Below are positions 21,953 through 28,219 of a stretch of 39,357 bases of DNA, one piece after another. Position 1 is the first letter of the stretch. Every line of letters begins with the position of its first letter. A program made the position numbers and the translations under genes. Source of the stretch: a virus; the IMG/VR virus record IMGVR_UViG_3300042561_000996, positions 1 through 39,357 of that record; one strand, given 5' to 3'. The notes beneath the pieces are model-generated. The model did not search any database, had not been told where the DNA came from, and worked only from the letters and a program-made list of their open reading frames with translations.

Positions 21953-22023
21953 AGCCCCGAGCAGGATTCGAACCTGCGCTTCCTGGATTGCTCCAGGCGT
22001 TCCGCCGCAATAACTTCCGGGGC
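21953..22023 (-). tRNA. tRNA-Cys-like gene, anticodon GCA, lacking U33
   Basis: The minus strand folds as a cloverleaf. The acceptor is GCCCCGG/TCGGGGC with discriminator U at 21953, the T arm GCAGG-TTCGAAT-CCTGC (21961-21977) is perfect, and the D stem GTT/AAC has three pairs. The anticodon stem is CCTGG/CCAGG (21982-21997). Its loop is only six bases (AGCAAT), so if the anticodon is GCA (Cys) the universal U33 is missing. U73 fits tRNA-Cys identity. No CCA is encoded. It could be a decayed tRNA, a tRNA-like RNA or hold a one-base error. Confidence 0.6.
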
Positions 22024-22027
22024 TTAA

Positions 22028-22110
22028 AGGATCTCGCGGGACTCCCACCCGCTACGGTCGTCTTACCAATCGCGACCCGCTTTCGCGGCTTTCGCCGCCG
22101 AGCCGATCCT
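22028..22110 (-). ncRNA. Cloverleaf-like structured RNA candidate
   Basis: On the minus strand AGGATC (22110-22105) can pair with GATCCT (22033-22028), closing 83 bases that hold three hairpins: GCGGC-GAAA-GCCGC with a GNRA loop, GGTCG/CGACC with a 12-base loop, and GCGGG/CCCGC with a 7-base loop. A second GNRA hairpin, CCGC-GAAA-GCGG, competes with the first for the same CCGC. It is not a standard tRNA, but its size and four-way shape are tRNA-like. Confidence 0.45.
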
Positions 22111-22118
22111 GGCAGTTT

Positions 22119-22157
22119 CGACGGCGTGGGATACTCGATGTTTTCCCCACGCCGCCG
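22119..22157 (-). ncRNA. Strong hairpin after the 22182 gene
   Basis: CGACGGCGTGGG (22119-22130) and CCCACGCCGCCG (22146-22157) form a 12-pair stem with one G-U pair and a 15-base loop on the minus-strand RNA. No U tract follows, so it is not a clear terminator. It begins 25 bases after the stop codon of the upstream gene and could protect or process the mRNA before the tRNA-like elements. Confidence 0.55.
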
Positions 22158-22181
22158 ATCCTGGTTCGCTATTCCGTTGGC

Positions 22182-22538
22182 CTATCTCCTGGCCTCAACG
22201 ATTGGAATGTTTGCCTCGGTGGGGACGTAGATAATCTGCTCGATCTTGTCTGACTTCACCGCCTCGGCAAACGCACCGATAAATTCTTGAGTGCGATACT
22301 CAGGGTATTCTTTCGATGCCTTGCCAACGATCGAAATCGCATCGGCTCGAAGCTTCGCAGATTCAAGCTCTGCTTTCGCTTGCTCGATCTGGATTTTTCG
22401 CTCTTGCTCGGCTTGCATTAACGACGCCTTGCCTGTCATTCCAGCCGACCAAACTTTATAGTAAGGGTAGCCGAACAGAGCTGCAACAAAAGCCAATAGC
22501 ACAAATACCGCCGTACCGATCATTAACTTGATTTCCAC
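22182..22538 (-). CDS. Membrane-anchored coiled-coil protein, SPFH C-terminus-like
   Basis: This 118-residue protein has one N-terminal membrane segment (MIGTAVFVLLAFVAALFGY), then a coiled coil (QAEQERKIQIEQAKAELESA) and an end KIEQIIYVPTEANIPIVEA. The coiled coil and ending resemble the C-terminal part of SPFH/band-7 (prohibitin-like) proteins, but the SPFH domain itself is absent. GTG 22538 follows GAAAGG; it lies after recT. A membrane role is likely, and the resemblance may be only in layout. Confidence 0.55.
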   Translation of the reverse strand: MEIKLMIGTAVFVLLAFVAALFGYPYYKVWSAGMTGKASLMQAEQERKIQIEQAKAELESAKLRADAISIVGKASKEYPEYRTQEFIGAFAEAVKSDKIEQIIYVPTEANIPIVEARR

Positions 22539-22572
22539 AATAAAAACCCTTTCTTTGAGTAAAAAACAAAAC

Positions 22573-23484
22573 CTATTCCGTCGGCCCCTCAATCGCTGGT
22601 AGTTCGTTGCGTCCGAGCGCGACGCGATTCAGGGGCCTGGATTCTACGTCGATGATATCGCTCTCGACATCGGCAGATAGAGCCCGTTGAGCGTCTGTGT
22701 CGTCGATGACGCACCAGCCTCGGGCAATTGCGTAGTGCATCGCCGTTTTCATCGCTTGCGGGGTGTACCATGCGTGCCAAGGGCTTGAGCCTTTAGACCA
22801 ATCCCCCTTCGGGCTTTCGGCGTACTTGTACGAATCCGAAACGTCTCGGCGTTCGTGAATAAGTTTCTTCGGAACCCATCCCGCATAAACAAGCGTCCCG
22901 GTATCGAGTCGCTTTACCAAAACCACAACGCCACGCAATTCCGCTTCGGTCGTCGGTGGGTTGTCCAGGTCCATCGACCGGATAATAACGTCCCCGGTCT
23001 CAGTCACCTCGATCTGATCGCTGTGGCTGATCGGAATCGCGACCATGTGCGCCCCCGCCCGATTCGCAAGCGCGTTAAGCCCTCGATGGCTTAACTGGTA
23101 GGTTAGCTGCGGGTCTTCGCCTTGTCGCGGTCTCCTTGGAATCGCATAGGCCAAAGCGGTTGCCCCGGTCCCAGGATAGATTCCCGTAAGAGCCGAGACT
23201 GCGACTACCCGGCCAATGCTCTCGACCGTGCACAAGTCAAAATCCTTCGGGTCTCTAGCTGCCGCCCTGGATGCCGCCAATGCCGCTGCAACTCGCCCGG
23301 ATGCTTCTTTGGCCCTTTCTTCGCCTACCATGCTTTTGAGCATCGGGAAGCTAATTTCGTAGCATCGCTCTCGAAATGTAAGAACCTTCCTAGCCGCCTG
23401 AACCACCGCAACGGCCCCCGCTGTCTGTTTGCCTGTAGGTATATCTACCGCCACCGCTGGTTGATCTGTCGTTGTTTTCGTCAT
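22573..23484 (-). CDS. recT: RecT-like single-strand annealing protein
   Basis: This 303-residue protein matches the RecT family: an alanine-rich helical N-terminal half, SIGRVVAVSALTGIYPGTG, AYAIPRR, LTYQLSHRGLNALANRAG, and later PWHAWYTPQAMKTAMHYAIARG. It anneals complementary single strands and, with the adjacent nuclease, drives homologous recombination. AAAGGAG lies seven bases before the ATG at 23484. The 26-base gap to the upstream nuclease gene holds only this ribosome site. Confidence 0.9.
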   Translation of the reverse strand: MTKTTTDQPAVAVDIPTGKQTAGAVAVVQAARKVLTFRERCYEISFPMLKSMVGEERAKEASGRVAAALAASRAAARDPKDFDLCTVESIGRVVAVSALTGIYPGTGATALAYAIPRRPRQGEDPQLTYQLSHRGLNALANRAGAHMVAIPISHSDQIEVTETGDVIIRSMDLDNPPTTEAELRGVVVLVKRLDTGTLVYAGWVPKKLIHERRDVSDSYKYAESPKGDWSKGSSPWHAWYTPQAMKTAMHYAIARGWCVIDDTDAQRALSADVESDIIDVESRPLNRVALGRNELPAIEGPTE

Positions 23485-23510
23485 TGCTATTCTCCTTTGT
23501 AAACCCTTCG

Positions 23511-24308
23511 TTAATCACAAACACAAACTTCCGTTCGCCAATCGCCCGGAATGTTTTCTCCCCTGCCCCACTGCTCAAGCGATTCAATCAGACGCTCCGA
23601 TTGCTCCCTGAGTCTTTTATGCCCTTGATCCATCATCGCCTCGGGCAATTCAATCAGCGATGCCTTTTTATCGCCCTTCGATACCACCGCAAAAAGGAAT
23701 CGAAACGGTTCGCCGTAAAGGTATTCAGCAAGCGCCGTGTAGGTCGCTGCTTGCATGTGGTAGTCCCGCTGGTACGCCGTTCGTCTGAACTCCCCTGGCA
23801 GTTCAGATACCGACGTTTTAACATCGAGAATAATCCGCTCCGATGGGATAATCAAATCGCATCGCCCCTTGAGCGAATGACGATCGCCATAGGGGGCAAG
23901 CAACGTCTTCTCGACCTCCCGCCCGCTATGCTCAAGCATCGCGTTTATCTTGCTGTGATTGCGTAGTGCTTGCATCCACAAAACCGCTTCATCATGCTCT
24001 GCGGTTGTGTGCCATCGCTGATCCGGTCGCCTGATCATTTCGCTGGCCCAAGCGTCGTAAGCCTTGCCGCTCTTGACCGGCCCGGAATCCTTCGCCTTGC
24101 CCGCTGGAGGGTCTTCGCAAGTCCACTCGGCGGTAAACTTCTCAGGCTCCAAGACCATCGTGTGAAGCATCGACCCAAGCCGGAATGCGTCGGATTGATG
24201 CCCATCCCAGGTCTTCGCGATGTGCCTGTAGTAGTATTGGGCTTTGGATTCGTGGTACTCCTTGATGCCGCTACAGTTGATTGCTTTGATCGCGTAATAG
24301 TCACTCAT
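23511..24308 (-). CDS. RecE-like/PD-(D/E)XK exonuclease
   Basis: This 265-residue protein has the PD-(D/E)XK core of the RecE C-terminal and DUF3799 type: RLGSMLHTMVLEPEKF (43-58, with H49), E131/E133, D151 in LKGRCDLI, D162-V-K164 in ILDVKTS and Q186 in MQAATYTALAEY. It would resect double-stranded DNA from ends and hand single strands to RecT, encoded next. ATGA overlap with the preceding gene. Confidence 0.88.
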   Translation of the reverse strand: MSDYYAIKAINCSGIKEYHESKAQYYYRHIAKTWDGHQSDAFRLGSMLHTMVLEPEKFTAEWTCEDPPAGKAKDSGPVKSGKAYDAWASEMIRRPDQRWHTTAEHDEAVLWMQALRNHSKINAMLEHSGREVEKTLLAPYGDRHSLKGRCDLIIPSERIILDVKTSVSELPGEFRRTAYQRDYHMQAATYTALAEYLYGEPFRFLFAVVSKGDKKASLIELPEAMMDQGHKRLREQSERLIESLEQWGRGENIPGDWRTEVCVCD

Positions 24309-24604
24309 CGGCTTACCCCCCTGTCCGGCTCATCTGTCAGCTCCTCATCCAATTCGCGGGAATGCATCGGCAACAGATTGACGCCCTCGGCCACCGGATC
24401 GGCGGACAGTCGCTCGATGAGTGCATCGGTGTGATCAACCGCCCAATCAGCAATTGTTTTAGGGTGCTCGTATTCGCCCGGTGTAGCCAATAGCCCCTGC
24501 ATTGCCATTGCCGCGATTAACTCGCGTTTGGTAAGGCCATCGGAGTAAACCATACCCTGCACGTATTCGTAAGCAAACGGATACGCCTTGTCATTCCCCT
24601 TCAT
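24305..24604 (-). CDS. Phage protein of the GLTKRELIAAMAMQG type
   Basis: This 99-residue protein has GLTKRELIAAMAMQGLLA (about 23-40) followed by IADWAVDHTDALIERL. This pair of motifs marks a small, widespread phage family of unknown function (GMTLRDYFAAKAMQG in many members). It lies just before the recombination genes. A D/E-rich tail (RELDEELTDEPDRG) ends it. Confidence 0.75.
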   Translation of the reverse strand: MKGNDKAYPFAYEYVQGMVYSDGLTKRELIAAMAMQGLLATPGEYEHPKTIADWAVDHTDALIERLSADPVAEGVNLLPMHSRELDEELTDEPDRGVSR

Positions 24605-24689
24605 AAATCACCTCTGAAAAAATAGCCAAAAGAATCGCAACAACTCCACCGGCAAACAATGCTCGGCAGATTTCGACTGTATCAATCAC
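24591..24689 (-). CDS. Very small membrane protein (32 aa)
   Basis: This 32-residue protein (MIDTVEICRALFAGG, then VVAILLAIFSEVIYEGE) is almost entirely one hydrophobic helix. GTG 24689 has AAGGGG six bases upstream. It overlaps the preceding gene by 8 bases and the following one by 14, which supports real translation. Function is unknown. Confidence 0.5.
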   Translation of the reverse strand: MIDTVEICRALFAGGVVAILLAIFSEVIYEGE

Positions 24690-24840
24690 GGTAAGCCCCT
24701 TGCATCGTTGCCGACAACTCAGGGGAGGCTTTGCGGGCTCTGTTGTCGCGTCCCATCGCCGCCCATAAGGTGACGCCGCAACCGAATGAAGAGCCGAGGA
24801 TAAAGCCGCCGACGAAAAAGCAGAGTAGTAGGGTTTGCAT
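24682..24840 (-). CDS. One-helix membrane protein (52 aa)
   Basis: This 52-residue protein starts MQTLLLCFFVGGFILGSSFG and has a single N-terminal membrane segment followed by a basic tail (GRDNRARKASPEL). TAATG joins it to the gene before. Several such proteins occur in the early region; roles are unknown. Confidence 0.55.
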   Translation of the reverse strand: MQTLLLCFFVGGFILGSSFGCGVTLWAAMGRDNRARKASPELSATMQGAYRD

Positions 24841-25247
24841 TATTTGAACTCCACATCTACGGCCCGGTCCATCATCGCTACAAAACCCATGCTCCTGATC
24901 CTGTCCGCCAACTGCTTCCATGCGTGTTTAGTTCGCTGGTTTGGATGTTTTCTATCCATAATCTTTGCAGTTTCGTAGCAGCTCCTGCCTTCCGACAGGT
25001 GAGAATCGACCTCGCTTACCTCATCGCGACTATACCTCATGCCGTCCCTCGCTGGCCTTTTCGCCGCCTTCGCCGCCTTCGCCGCTTTAGGTTGATAGTT
25101 AGGCCTTGGAATTGGATCGTCGTACCTAGGCAATTCAACCGCTGGCCGGTCCTCCCCCTCGCTCGTCTCAATCCAGTATTCCGCACAAAGCCGCTGCCAA
25201 TCAGGAGGCCAGCCCTGGAACATTTTTAACGCCTCGAATTTATTCAC
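24840..25247 (-). CDS. Putative DNA-binding protein, Myb/HTH-like
   Basis: This 135-residue protein has a Pro-rich first half, a basic AKAAKAAK repeat (about 57-64), and a C-terminal three-helix pattern (YSRDEVSEVDSHLSEGRSCY, then KHPNQRTKHAWKQLADRI) like a Myb/SANT or HTH unit. ATGA overlap upstream. It could regulate early genes, but the DNA-binding call rests on pattern and charge only. Confidence 0.5.
   Translation of the reverse strand: MNKFEALKMFQGWPPDWQRLCAEYWIETSEGEDRPAVELPRYDDPIPRPNYQPKAAKAAKAAKRPARDGMRYSRDEVSEVDSHLSEGRSCYETAKIMDRKHPNQRTKHAWKQLADRIRSMGFVAMMDRAVDVEFK
25061..25087. repeat. Nine-base tandem repeat inside a gene
   Basis: TCGCCGCCT is repeated three times in 25061-25087, the last copy with one change. 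On the coding strand it encodes the KAAKAAKAA stretch of the putative DNA-binding protein. Copy number may vary between isolates. Confidence 0.7.
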
Positions 25248-25462
25248 GATGCGCCCTCCAGTTCGCTGATCTTGTCATCGATCGCCGTTCGGATCGCCTT
25301 GACTTCGCTAATAGCTTCCTCGATGTGATCAAAGATACCCCTGAGCCCCGTGCCGAGATCGTCGCGGTCCTCGATCGCATTTCGGTTATGCTCCAAGTTC
25401 TCGATCGCCCGAAACAGGCTCGCGTGTCGACGCCTCAAGAAACTAATGATCTTGTCTTCCAT
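25244..25462 (-). CDS. Small coiled-coil protein
   Basis: This 72-residue protein is a charged helix throughout (RRRHASLFRAIENLEHNRNA, then FDHIEEAISEVKAIRTAIDD) and should form a helical hairpin or coiled coil. The ATG at 25462 has GGAG ten bases upstream. Function unknown. Confidence 0.55.
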   Translation of the reverse strand: MEDKIISFLRRRHASLFRAIENLEHNRNAIEDRDDLGTGLRGIFDHIEEAISEVKAIRTAIDDKISELEGAS

Positions 25463-25484
25463 CGTTTCAATCTCCAAAAAAAGG

Positions 25485-25871
25485 TTAAACAACTTCCAAT
25501 TCAATCCGCAATAACGCCGCATCTTCGGCATCGATGGGGCCGCATTGAGCCTCCCATTTCACGGGGCTGGCAAGGCTCAAGCCCGATATCATCCGCTCGG
25601 CCAACGCTTCCGCTGCCCTTACGCCAGGGTCGACTTTCGGGCCAACAAACACTAAATCCAGCATCAAAGTGATCGGATTGCCGAATACTTCGATCGACCA
25701 CCACTGGCCAGGATTCCGGGTATCGTAGGGGTCACCAATGCATTTGCATTTCGCTACCCGCGTTATCCGCGTCCGGTCTTTAGGCTTTTGTTTCAGCCAT
25801 CGCCCGTTAGGTGCCTTGGTCCGCTTTCGCTGCTTACGCCGAGCCGTCACCAGCAGGTAGAACTCATCCAT
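25485..25871 (-). CDS. Hypothetical protein with basic N-terminus
   Basis: This 128-residue protein has a strongly basic start (ARRKQRKRTKAPNGRWLKQK) and a mixed beta/alpha remainder (WWSIEVFGNPITLMLDLVFV). Two cysteines (CKC) lie in the first third. The ATG overlaps the preceding AT-hook-like gene by eight bases. No family recognised. Confidence 0.55.
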   Translation of the reverse strand: MDEFYLLVTARRKQRKRTKAPNGRWLKQKPKDRTRITRVAKCKCIGDPYDTRNPGQWWSIEVFGNPITLMLDLVFVGPKVDPGVRAAEALAERMISGLSLASPVKWEAQCGPIDAEDAALLRIELEVV

Positions 25872-26124
25872 TTGGCCTACCTCGCTTTCGCTTCGCTACT
25901 GGAGCTTTCGCAGGGTCGTATCGAACTGGCCTGCCTCTACCGCGCCGTGGCAACGATGCAAGCGTTTCCTTGCGGTTAAGCCCGAGGATCTTGATCGCTC
26001 GATCTACTATCGCCGCCCCTACGAATGGCGATTTCTCGACTCCCTCAGCCTCCGCCGCTTTGCTCAGCAGCTCTGCGATGCGTAGGGGCTGCGTTGTGTT
26101 GACGTTGACGGTTGGGTTATCCAT
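25864..26124 (-). CDS. Small protein with two AT-hook-like motifs
   Basis: This 86-residue protein has a helical N-terminal two thirds (RIAELLSKAAEAEGVEK) and a basic tail with RRGRGRPVR and KRKRGRPNG, each centred on RGRP, the core of AT-hooks that bind the minor groove of AT-rich DNA. The ATG at 26124 overlaps the preceding gene by eight bases. It may bind host or phage DNA; the AT-hook reading is by motif. Confidence 0.6.
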   Translation of the reverse strand: MDNPTVNVNTTQPLRIAELLSKAAEAEGVEKSPFVGAAIVDRAIKILGLNRKETLASLPRRGRGRPVRYDPAKAPVAKRKRGRPNG

Positions 26125-26503
26125 CGATTTGCACTCCAAAGGGGGTTCCGTCGGCAAAGGTAAGCTTCGCAAAAGCCTCTCCCATCGAGTACCAGACGGT
26201 CTTGATGCCGCTCGCAACGTATACGCCCAGATCGCTAGTGCTAGCTACGCTGTCGTAGCCTGTGCAGTCCCTCAAGCGAATCGGCTTGCCCCAATGAGGC
26301 AGGTACTCTTCCGCATTCGCAAAATGTCGATACGCTGCGGGCTTTTCGATCTTGCGAAGAATTACGCATCCATAAAAGTGCTTGTCGTCGATCGCTCGAA
26401 CAAGATCGTCTAGCCCGTTGATAAACCATTCGCCGATCTCAGGCTTGCCGATTCTCACCAACTCCCACCCCTCCGGTACGCCCGGTATTTTATCGCTACT
26501 CAT
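26117..26503 (-). CDS. Early protein with GWxLL-type module
   Basis: This 128-residue protein carries IPGVPEGWELVRIGKPEIGE near its start and GCVILRKIEKPAAYRHF after it, an arrangement shared with the middle of the gene at 20986. The remainder (RDCTGYDSVASTSDLGVYV) has no recognisable motif. The ATG overlaps the stop of the gene before it by eight bases. Function unknown. Confidence 0.58.
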   Translation of the reverse strand: MSSDKIPGVPEGWELVRIGKPEIGEWFINGLDDLVRAIDDKHFYGCVILRKIEKPAAYRHFANAEEYLPHWGKPIRLRDCTGYDSVASTSDLGVYVASGIKTVWYSMGEAFAKLTFADGTPFGVQIDG

Positions 26504-26708
26504 TTTCCTTGGTCTCCTGTGTTGTCGGTACGTATCGCCAAACTCCATCGCTAATTTGCAGCTCGCCTGCTTTGGGGTTGCCCTCTCCGTCTGAGACATG
26601 AAGGCTTCCGGCCAAAGTCAAGGGGTGCGAATGGTCGGATTCAAATTTTGTCATCGCGTCCAAAAGTTCCGCGATTGCCCTAAGTTCGTTCGCTGTGTGC
26701 AATGCCAT
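26496..26708 (-). CDS. Small hypothetical protein
   Basis: This 70-residue protein begins with a helix (NELRAIAELLDAMTKFE) and has a beta-rich end (AGELQISDGVWRYVP). It resembles other small phage early proteins in size only. ATG start at 26708 directly after the upstream stop. Function unknown. Confidence 0.52.
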   Translation of the reverse strand: MALHTANELRAIAELLDAMTKFESDHSHPLTLAGSLHVSDGEGNPKAGELQISDGVWRYVPTTQETKENE

Positions 26709-26709
26709 A

Positions 26710-26952
26710 CTATTCGCCCTCCGTTAAATTCGATCTAACAATCTTGTCGAGTGCCGCCTCTATCTCATCGGGGCAGTAATCGTCTCGACAATTCATCCAG
26801 TGGATGCCGCTCAAAAACGCCTGACGTACCTCTCGATTTTGCGATGGTGGTAATTCCTTTCCCCTGTAGCAAGCCTCGCGGTATTCTACGTAAGCCTGCT
26901 CGAGGGTCGCTGCGTAGTCCTCTTCGTCCCAATCGTGCGTGATCGAAACCAT
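26710..26952 (-). CDS. Small hypothetical protein
   Basis: This 80-residue protein is acidic and helical (HDWDEEDYAATLEQAYVEYR, then DEIEAALDKIVRSN) and ends LTEGE. It starts at TAATG and has the same length and a similar end (xxEGE) as the gene before it, but I see no clear homology between the two. Function unknown. Confidence 0.52.
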   Translation of the reverse strand: MVSITHDWDEEDYAATLEQAYVEYREACYRGKELPPSQNREVRQAFLSGIHWMNCRDDYCPDEIEAALDKIVRSNLTEGE

Positions 26953-27194
26953 TATTCGCCCTCCGCTAGTGTTTTGCGTAAGTGCTGAATTGCCGGGTCT
27001 TGTGCTTCGAGCCGCTGCCGAAGTAGCTTGCAATAAATATGCAGTGCGTTGGCGTTGCTCTCAAGATATCGCAGCGACTCCAAATCGATGGGACCGGCTA
27101 ACGGCATGGCTTTGAGCCAGTGTGCGTCAATCCCGTTGCCGGTCATTCTGATATCGCTTCGTAGCTCGTCGATCGTCTTTGGTTGCTTTGCCAT
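26952..27194 (-). CDS. Small hypothetical protein
   Basis: This 80-residue protein starts MAKQPKTIDELRSDIRMTGN and is helical, ending LRKTLAEGE. The ATG overlaps the zinc-ribbon stop (TAATG). An upstream in-frame extension exists but lies inside the zinc-ribbon gene and has no ribosome site. Function unknown. Confidence 0.52.
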   Translation of the reverse strand: MAKQPKTIDELRSDIRMTGNGIDAHWLKAMPLAGPIDLESLRYLESNANALHIYCKLLRQRLEAQDPAIQHLRKTLAEGE

Positions 27195-27403
27195 TACGAA
27201 TAATCCCTCTCGGTTAGGTGCAATTTCGCCATCGTCCCGCGCGCCCAATTGGCCCGCGTCGATGGGTTGTTTCGTGCCTCTGCCGTCTTGGCTTTTTCGC
27301 GTCGGCAGGATCGGCATTGTGTGTCTAGCCCGTCGCGGGTCCGGTTGGATTTGCGGAACTCGCAGAGGGGCTTAGTAAGGGTGCATTTGGTGCAGGGTTT
27401 CAT
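27194..27403 (-). CDS. Small zinc-ribbon protein
   Basis: This 69-residue basic protein has C4-x2-C7 (KPCTKCTLTKPL) and C30-x2-C33 (TQCRSCRRE), a pattern also seen in the N-terminal zinc part of some HNH proteins and in stand-alone phage zinc ribbons. No HNH motif follows. Nucleic-acid binding is likely. Confidence 0.62.
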   Translation of the reverse strand: MKPCTKCTLTKPLCEFRKSNRTRDGLDTQCRSCRREKAKTAEARNNPSTRANWARGTMAKLHLTERDYS

Positions 27404-27407
27404 GGGG

Positions 27408-27611
27408 CTAGGCTTGCTCTTGCATCATCGATCGAAGTCGCTCGACTGCTTGGTAGATGGTCTCTTGCTTGCGGCTCCAGACTTTGACGTATTCGCCGTC
27501 TTCGTCTCGGATCACAATTTCGATCCTGCCGGATGTTGCATGGTGAATCTGCCAAAACTTGTAACGGAGCATAAAACTAATGACCTGATCGCCGTTAGTT
27601 ATCTTTTCCAT
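27408..27611 (-). CDS. Small early protein
   Basis: This 67-residue protein is alpha/beta (KFWQIHHATSGRIEIVIRDE, then QETIYQAVERLRSMM). The ATG at 27611 follows GGAGACGATGAACG, part of a 79-base sequence duplicated upstream of the next gene as well. Function unknown. Confidence 0.55.
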   Translation of the reverse strand: MEKITNGDQVISFMLRYKFWQIHHATSGRIEIVIRDEDGEYVKVWSRKQETIYQAVERLRSMMQEQA

Positions 27612-27687
27612 CGTTCATCGTCTCCAAAAAAGTGTGAGTAAAAAGACCCCGAAGGGTTTTGCCGTTGTCGGCTGGTTAGTGGGCTAG
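27609..27687 (-). repeat. Duplicated intergenic cassette, copy 1
   Basis: The 79 bases between the TAG stop of the 27684 gene and the ATG of the 27408 gene match 27930-28006 closely, with a few substitutions and indels. In transcription order each copy contains the end TAG, CCCACTAACCAGCC, a UUCG hairpin followed by U5, and GGAGACGATRAACG before the next ATG. The gene between the two copies may have been inserted or duplicated by recombination across them. Confidence 0.85.
27640..27660 (-). terminator. Weak terminator or attenuator, UUCG hairpin (copy 1)
   Basis: The minus strand reads AAAACCC-UUCG-GGGTCTTTTT: a four-pair stem capped by the very stable C(UUCG)G loop and followed by a U tract (27644-27640). 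The stem is short, so partial termination is more likely than a full stop. It sits between two early genes. Confidence 0.5.
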
Positions 27688-27932
27688 AATCCTGCGTGTC
27701 CGGTCGTCAACTGGCCCGCTGCGTCCATTCGATGATAGACGAGGTTTGCCGCGTAGTTCGCCTGCGTGTCCTCGGTCGCCAATCGTTGCAACAGGTGCAA
27801 ATCTGCGAGCGTTACTTGATCGTCCTTGGCTGCCGCCAGGAAGTCGCACCAATCGCAGACCGTTGGGGCGGATCGCTCGTACTTGGTTGCTACGTCTTGG
27901 ATGGCTCGGTCGAATTGCTTGCGGTTGAACAT
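27684..27932 (-). CDS. Small early protein
   Basis: This 82-residue protein is helical (FNRKQFDRAIQDVATKYE, then DDQVTLADLHLLQRLATED) with an isolated CDWC motif in the first half. GGAGACGATAAACG precedes its ATG at 27932. Function unknown. It is the second gene after the early promoter, flanked on both sides by copies of the cassette. Confidence 0.57.
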   Translation of the reverse strand: MFNRKQFDRAIQDVATKYERSAPTVCDWCDFLAAAKDDQVTLADLHLLQRLATEDTQANYAANLVYHRMDAAGQLTTGHAGF

Positions 27933-28006
27933 CGTTTATCGTCTCCAAAAAGTGTGAGTAAAAAGACCCCGAAGGGTTTCGCCGTTGAGGCTGGTTAGTG
28001 GGCTAG
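27930..28006 (-). repeat. Duplicated intergenic cassette, copy 2
   Basis: This 77-base copy runs from the ATG of the 27684 gene to the TAG of the 28003 gene and matches 27609-27687. The GGAGACGATAAA ribosome-site segment is also found before the first early gene (28170). Confidence 0.85.
27960..27979 (-). terminator. Weak terminator or attenuator, UUCG hairpin (copy 2)
   Basis: Same ACCC-UUCG-GGGT hairpin with a following U tract, 24 bases after the stop of the first early gene. With copy 1 it would give stepwise lower expression along the early operon, unless antitermination acts. Confidence 0.5.
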
Positions 28007-28170
28007 CGTGCGGTTCGAGCTCCGAGCCACTTTTGAGCACCCTTGAGGGTCTTAAAATCTTTGCTCTGGGTGAAGGTCATCGCGGTGTAAGTTCCGTCGG
28101 CGTTTTTGAATACGCCTCGGGTTTGCGTTTCGTTGTTCGCGTCTTCGATCCGAATCGTCGTTTGCATCAT
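28003..28170 (-). CDS. First early gene, 55-aa protein
   Basis: This 55-residue protein (MMQTTIRIEDANNETQTRGV, later AQKWLGARTAR) looks like a small beta-hairpin plus helix, as in many short phage early proteins. GGAG lies seven bases before ATG 28170; the next codon is also ATG. It is the first gene after the early promoter, where host-takeover proteins are often encoded. No family recognised. Confidence 0.6.
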   Translation of the reverse strand: MMQTTIRIEDANNETQTRGVFKNADGTYTAMTFTQSKDFKTLKGAQKWLGARTAR

Positions 28171-28194
28171 TTATCGTCTCCGGTTAGTAGTTTG

Positions 28195-28214
28195 CGTCAG
28201 CGTTGTTGCTGACG
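28195..28214 (-). promoter_or_regulatory. Palindrome at the early transcription start
   Basis: CGTCAGC-GTTGTT-GCTGACG is a perfect 7-base inverted repeat with a 6-base centre, placed at about +1 to +20 of the early promoter. It could be an operator for a host or phage repressor, or a 5' stem-loop stabilising the early mRNA. Confidence 0.65.
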
Positions 28215-28219
28215 TGTGT

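Noticed and set aside
21953-22023. The tRNA-like sequence as a phage attachment site
   Set aside because: attP sites often carry the 3' half of a host tRNA gene, but no integrase is present and here both halves of the cloverleaf are found.
21847-22230. Plus-strand open frame of 127 codons across the tRNA-like region
   Set aside because: It is the antisense of the tRNA-like and structured RNA elements, has no ribosome site, and would be the only plus-strand gene in the genome.
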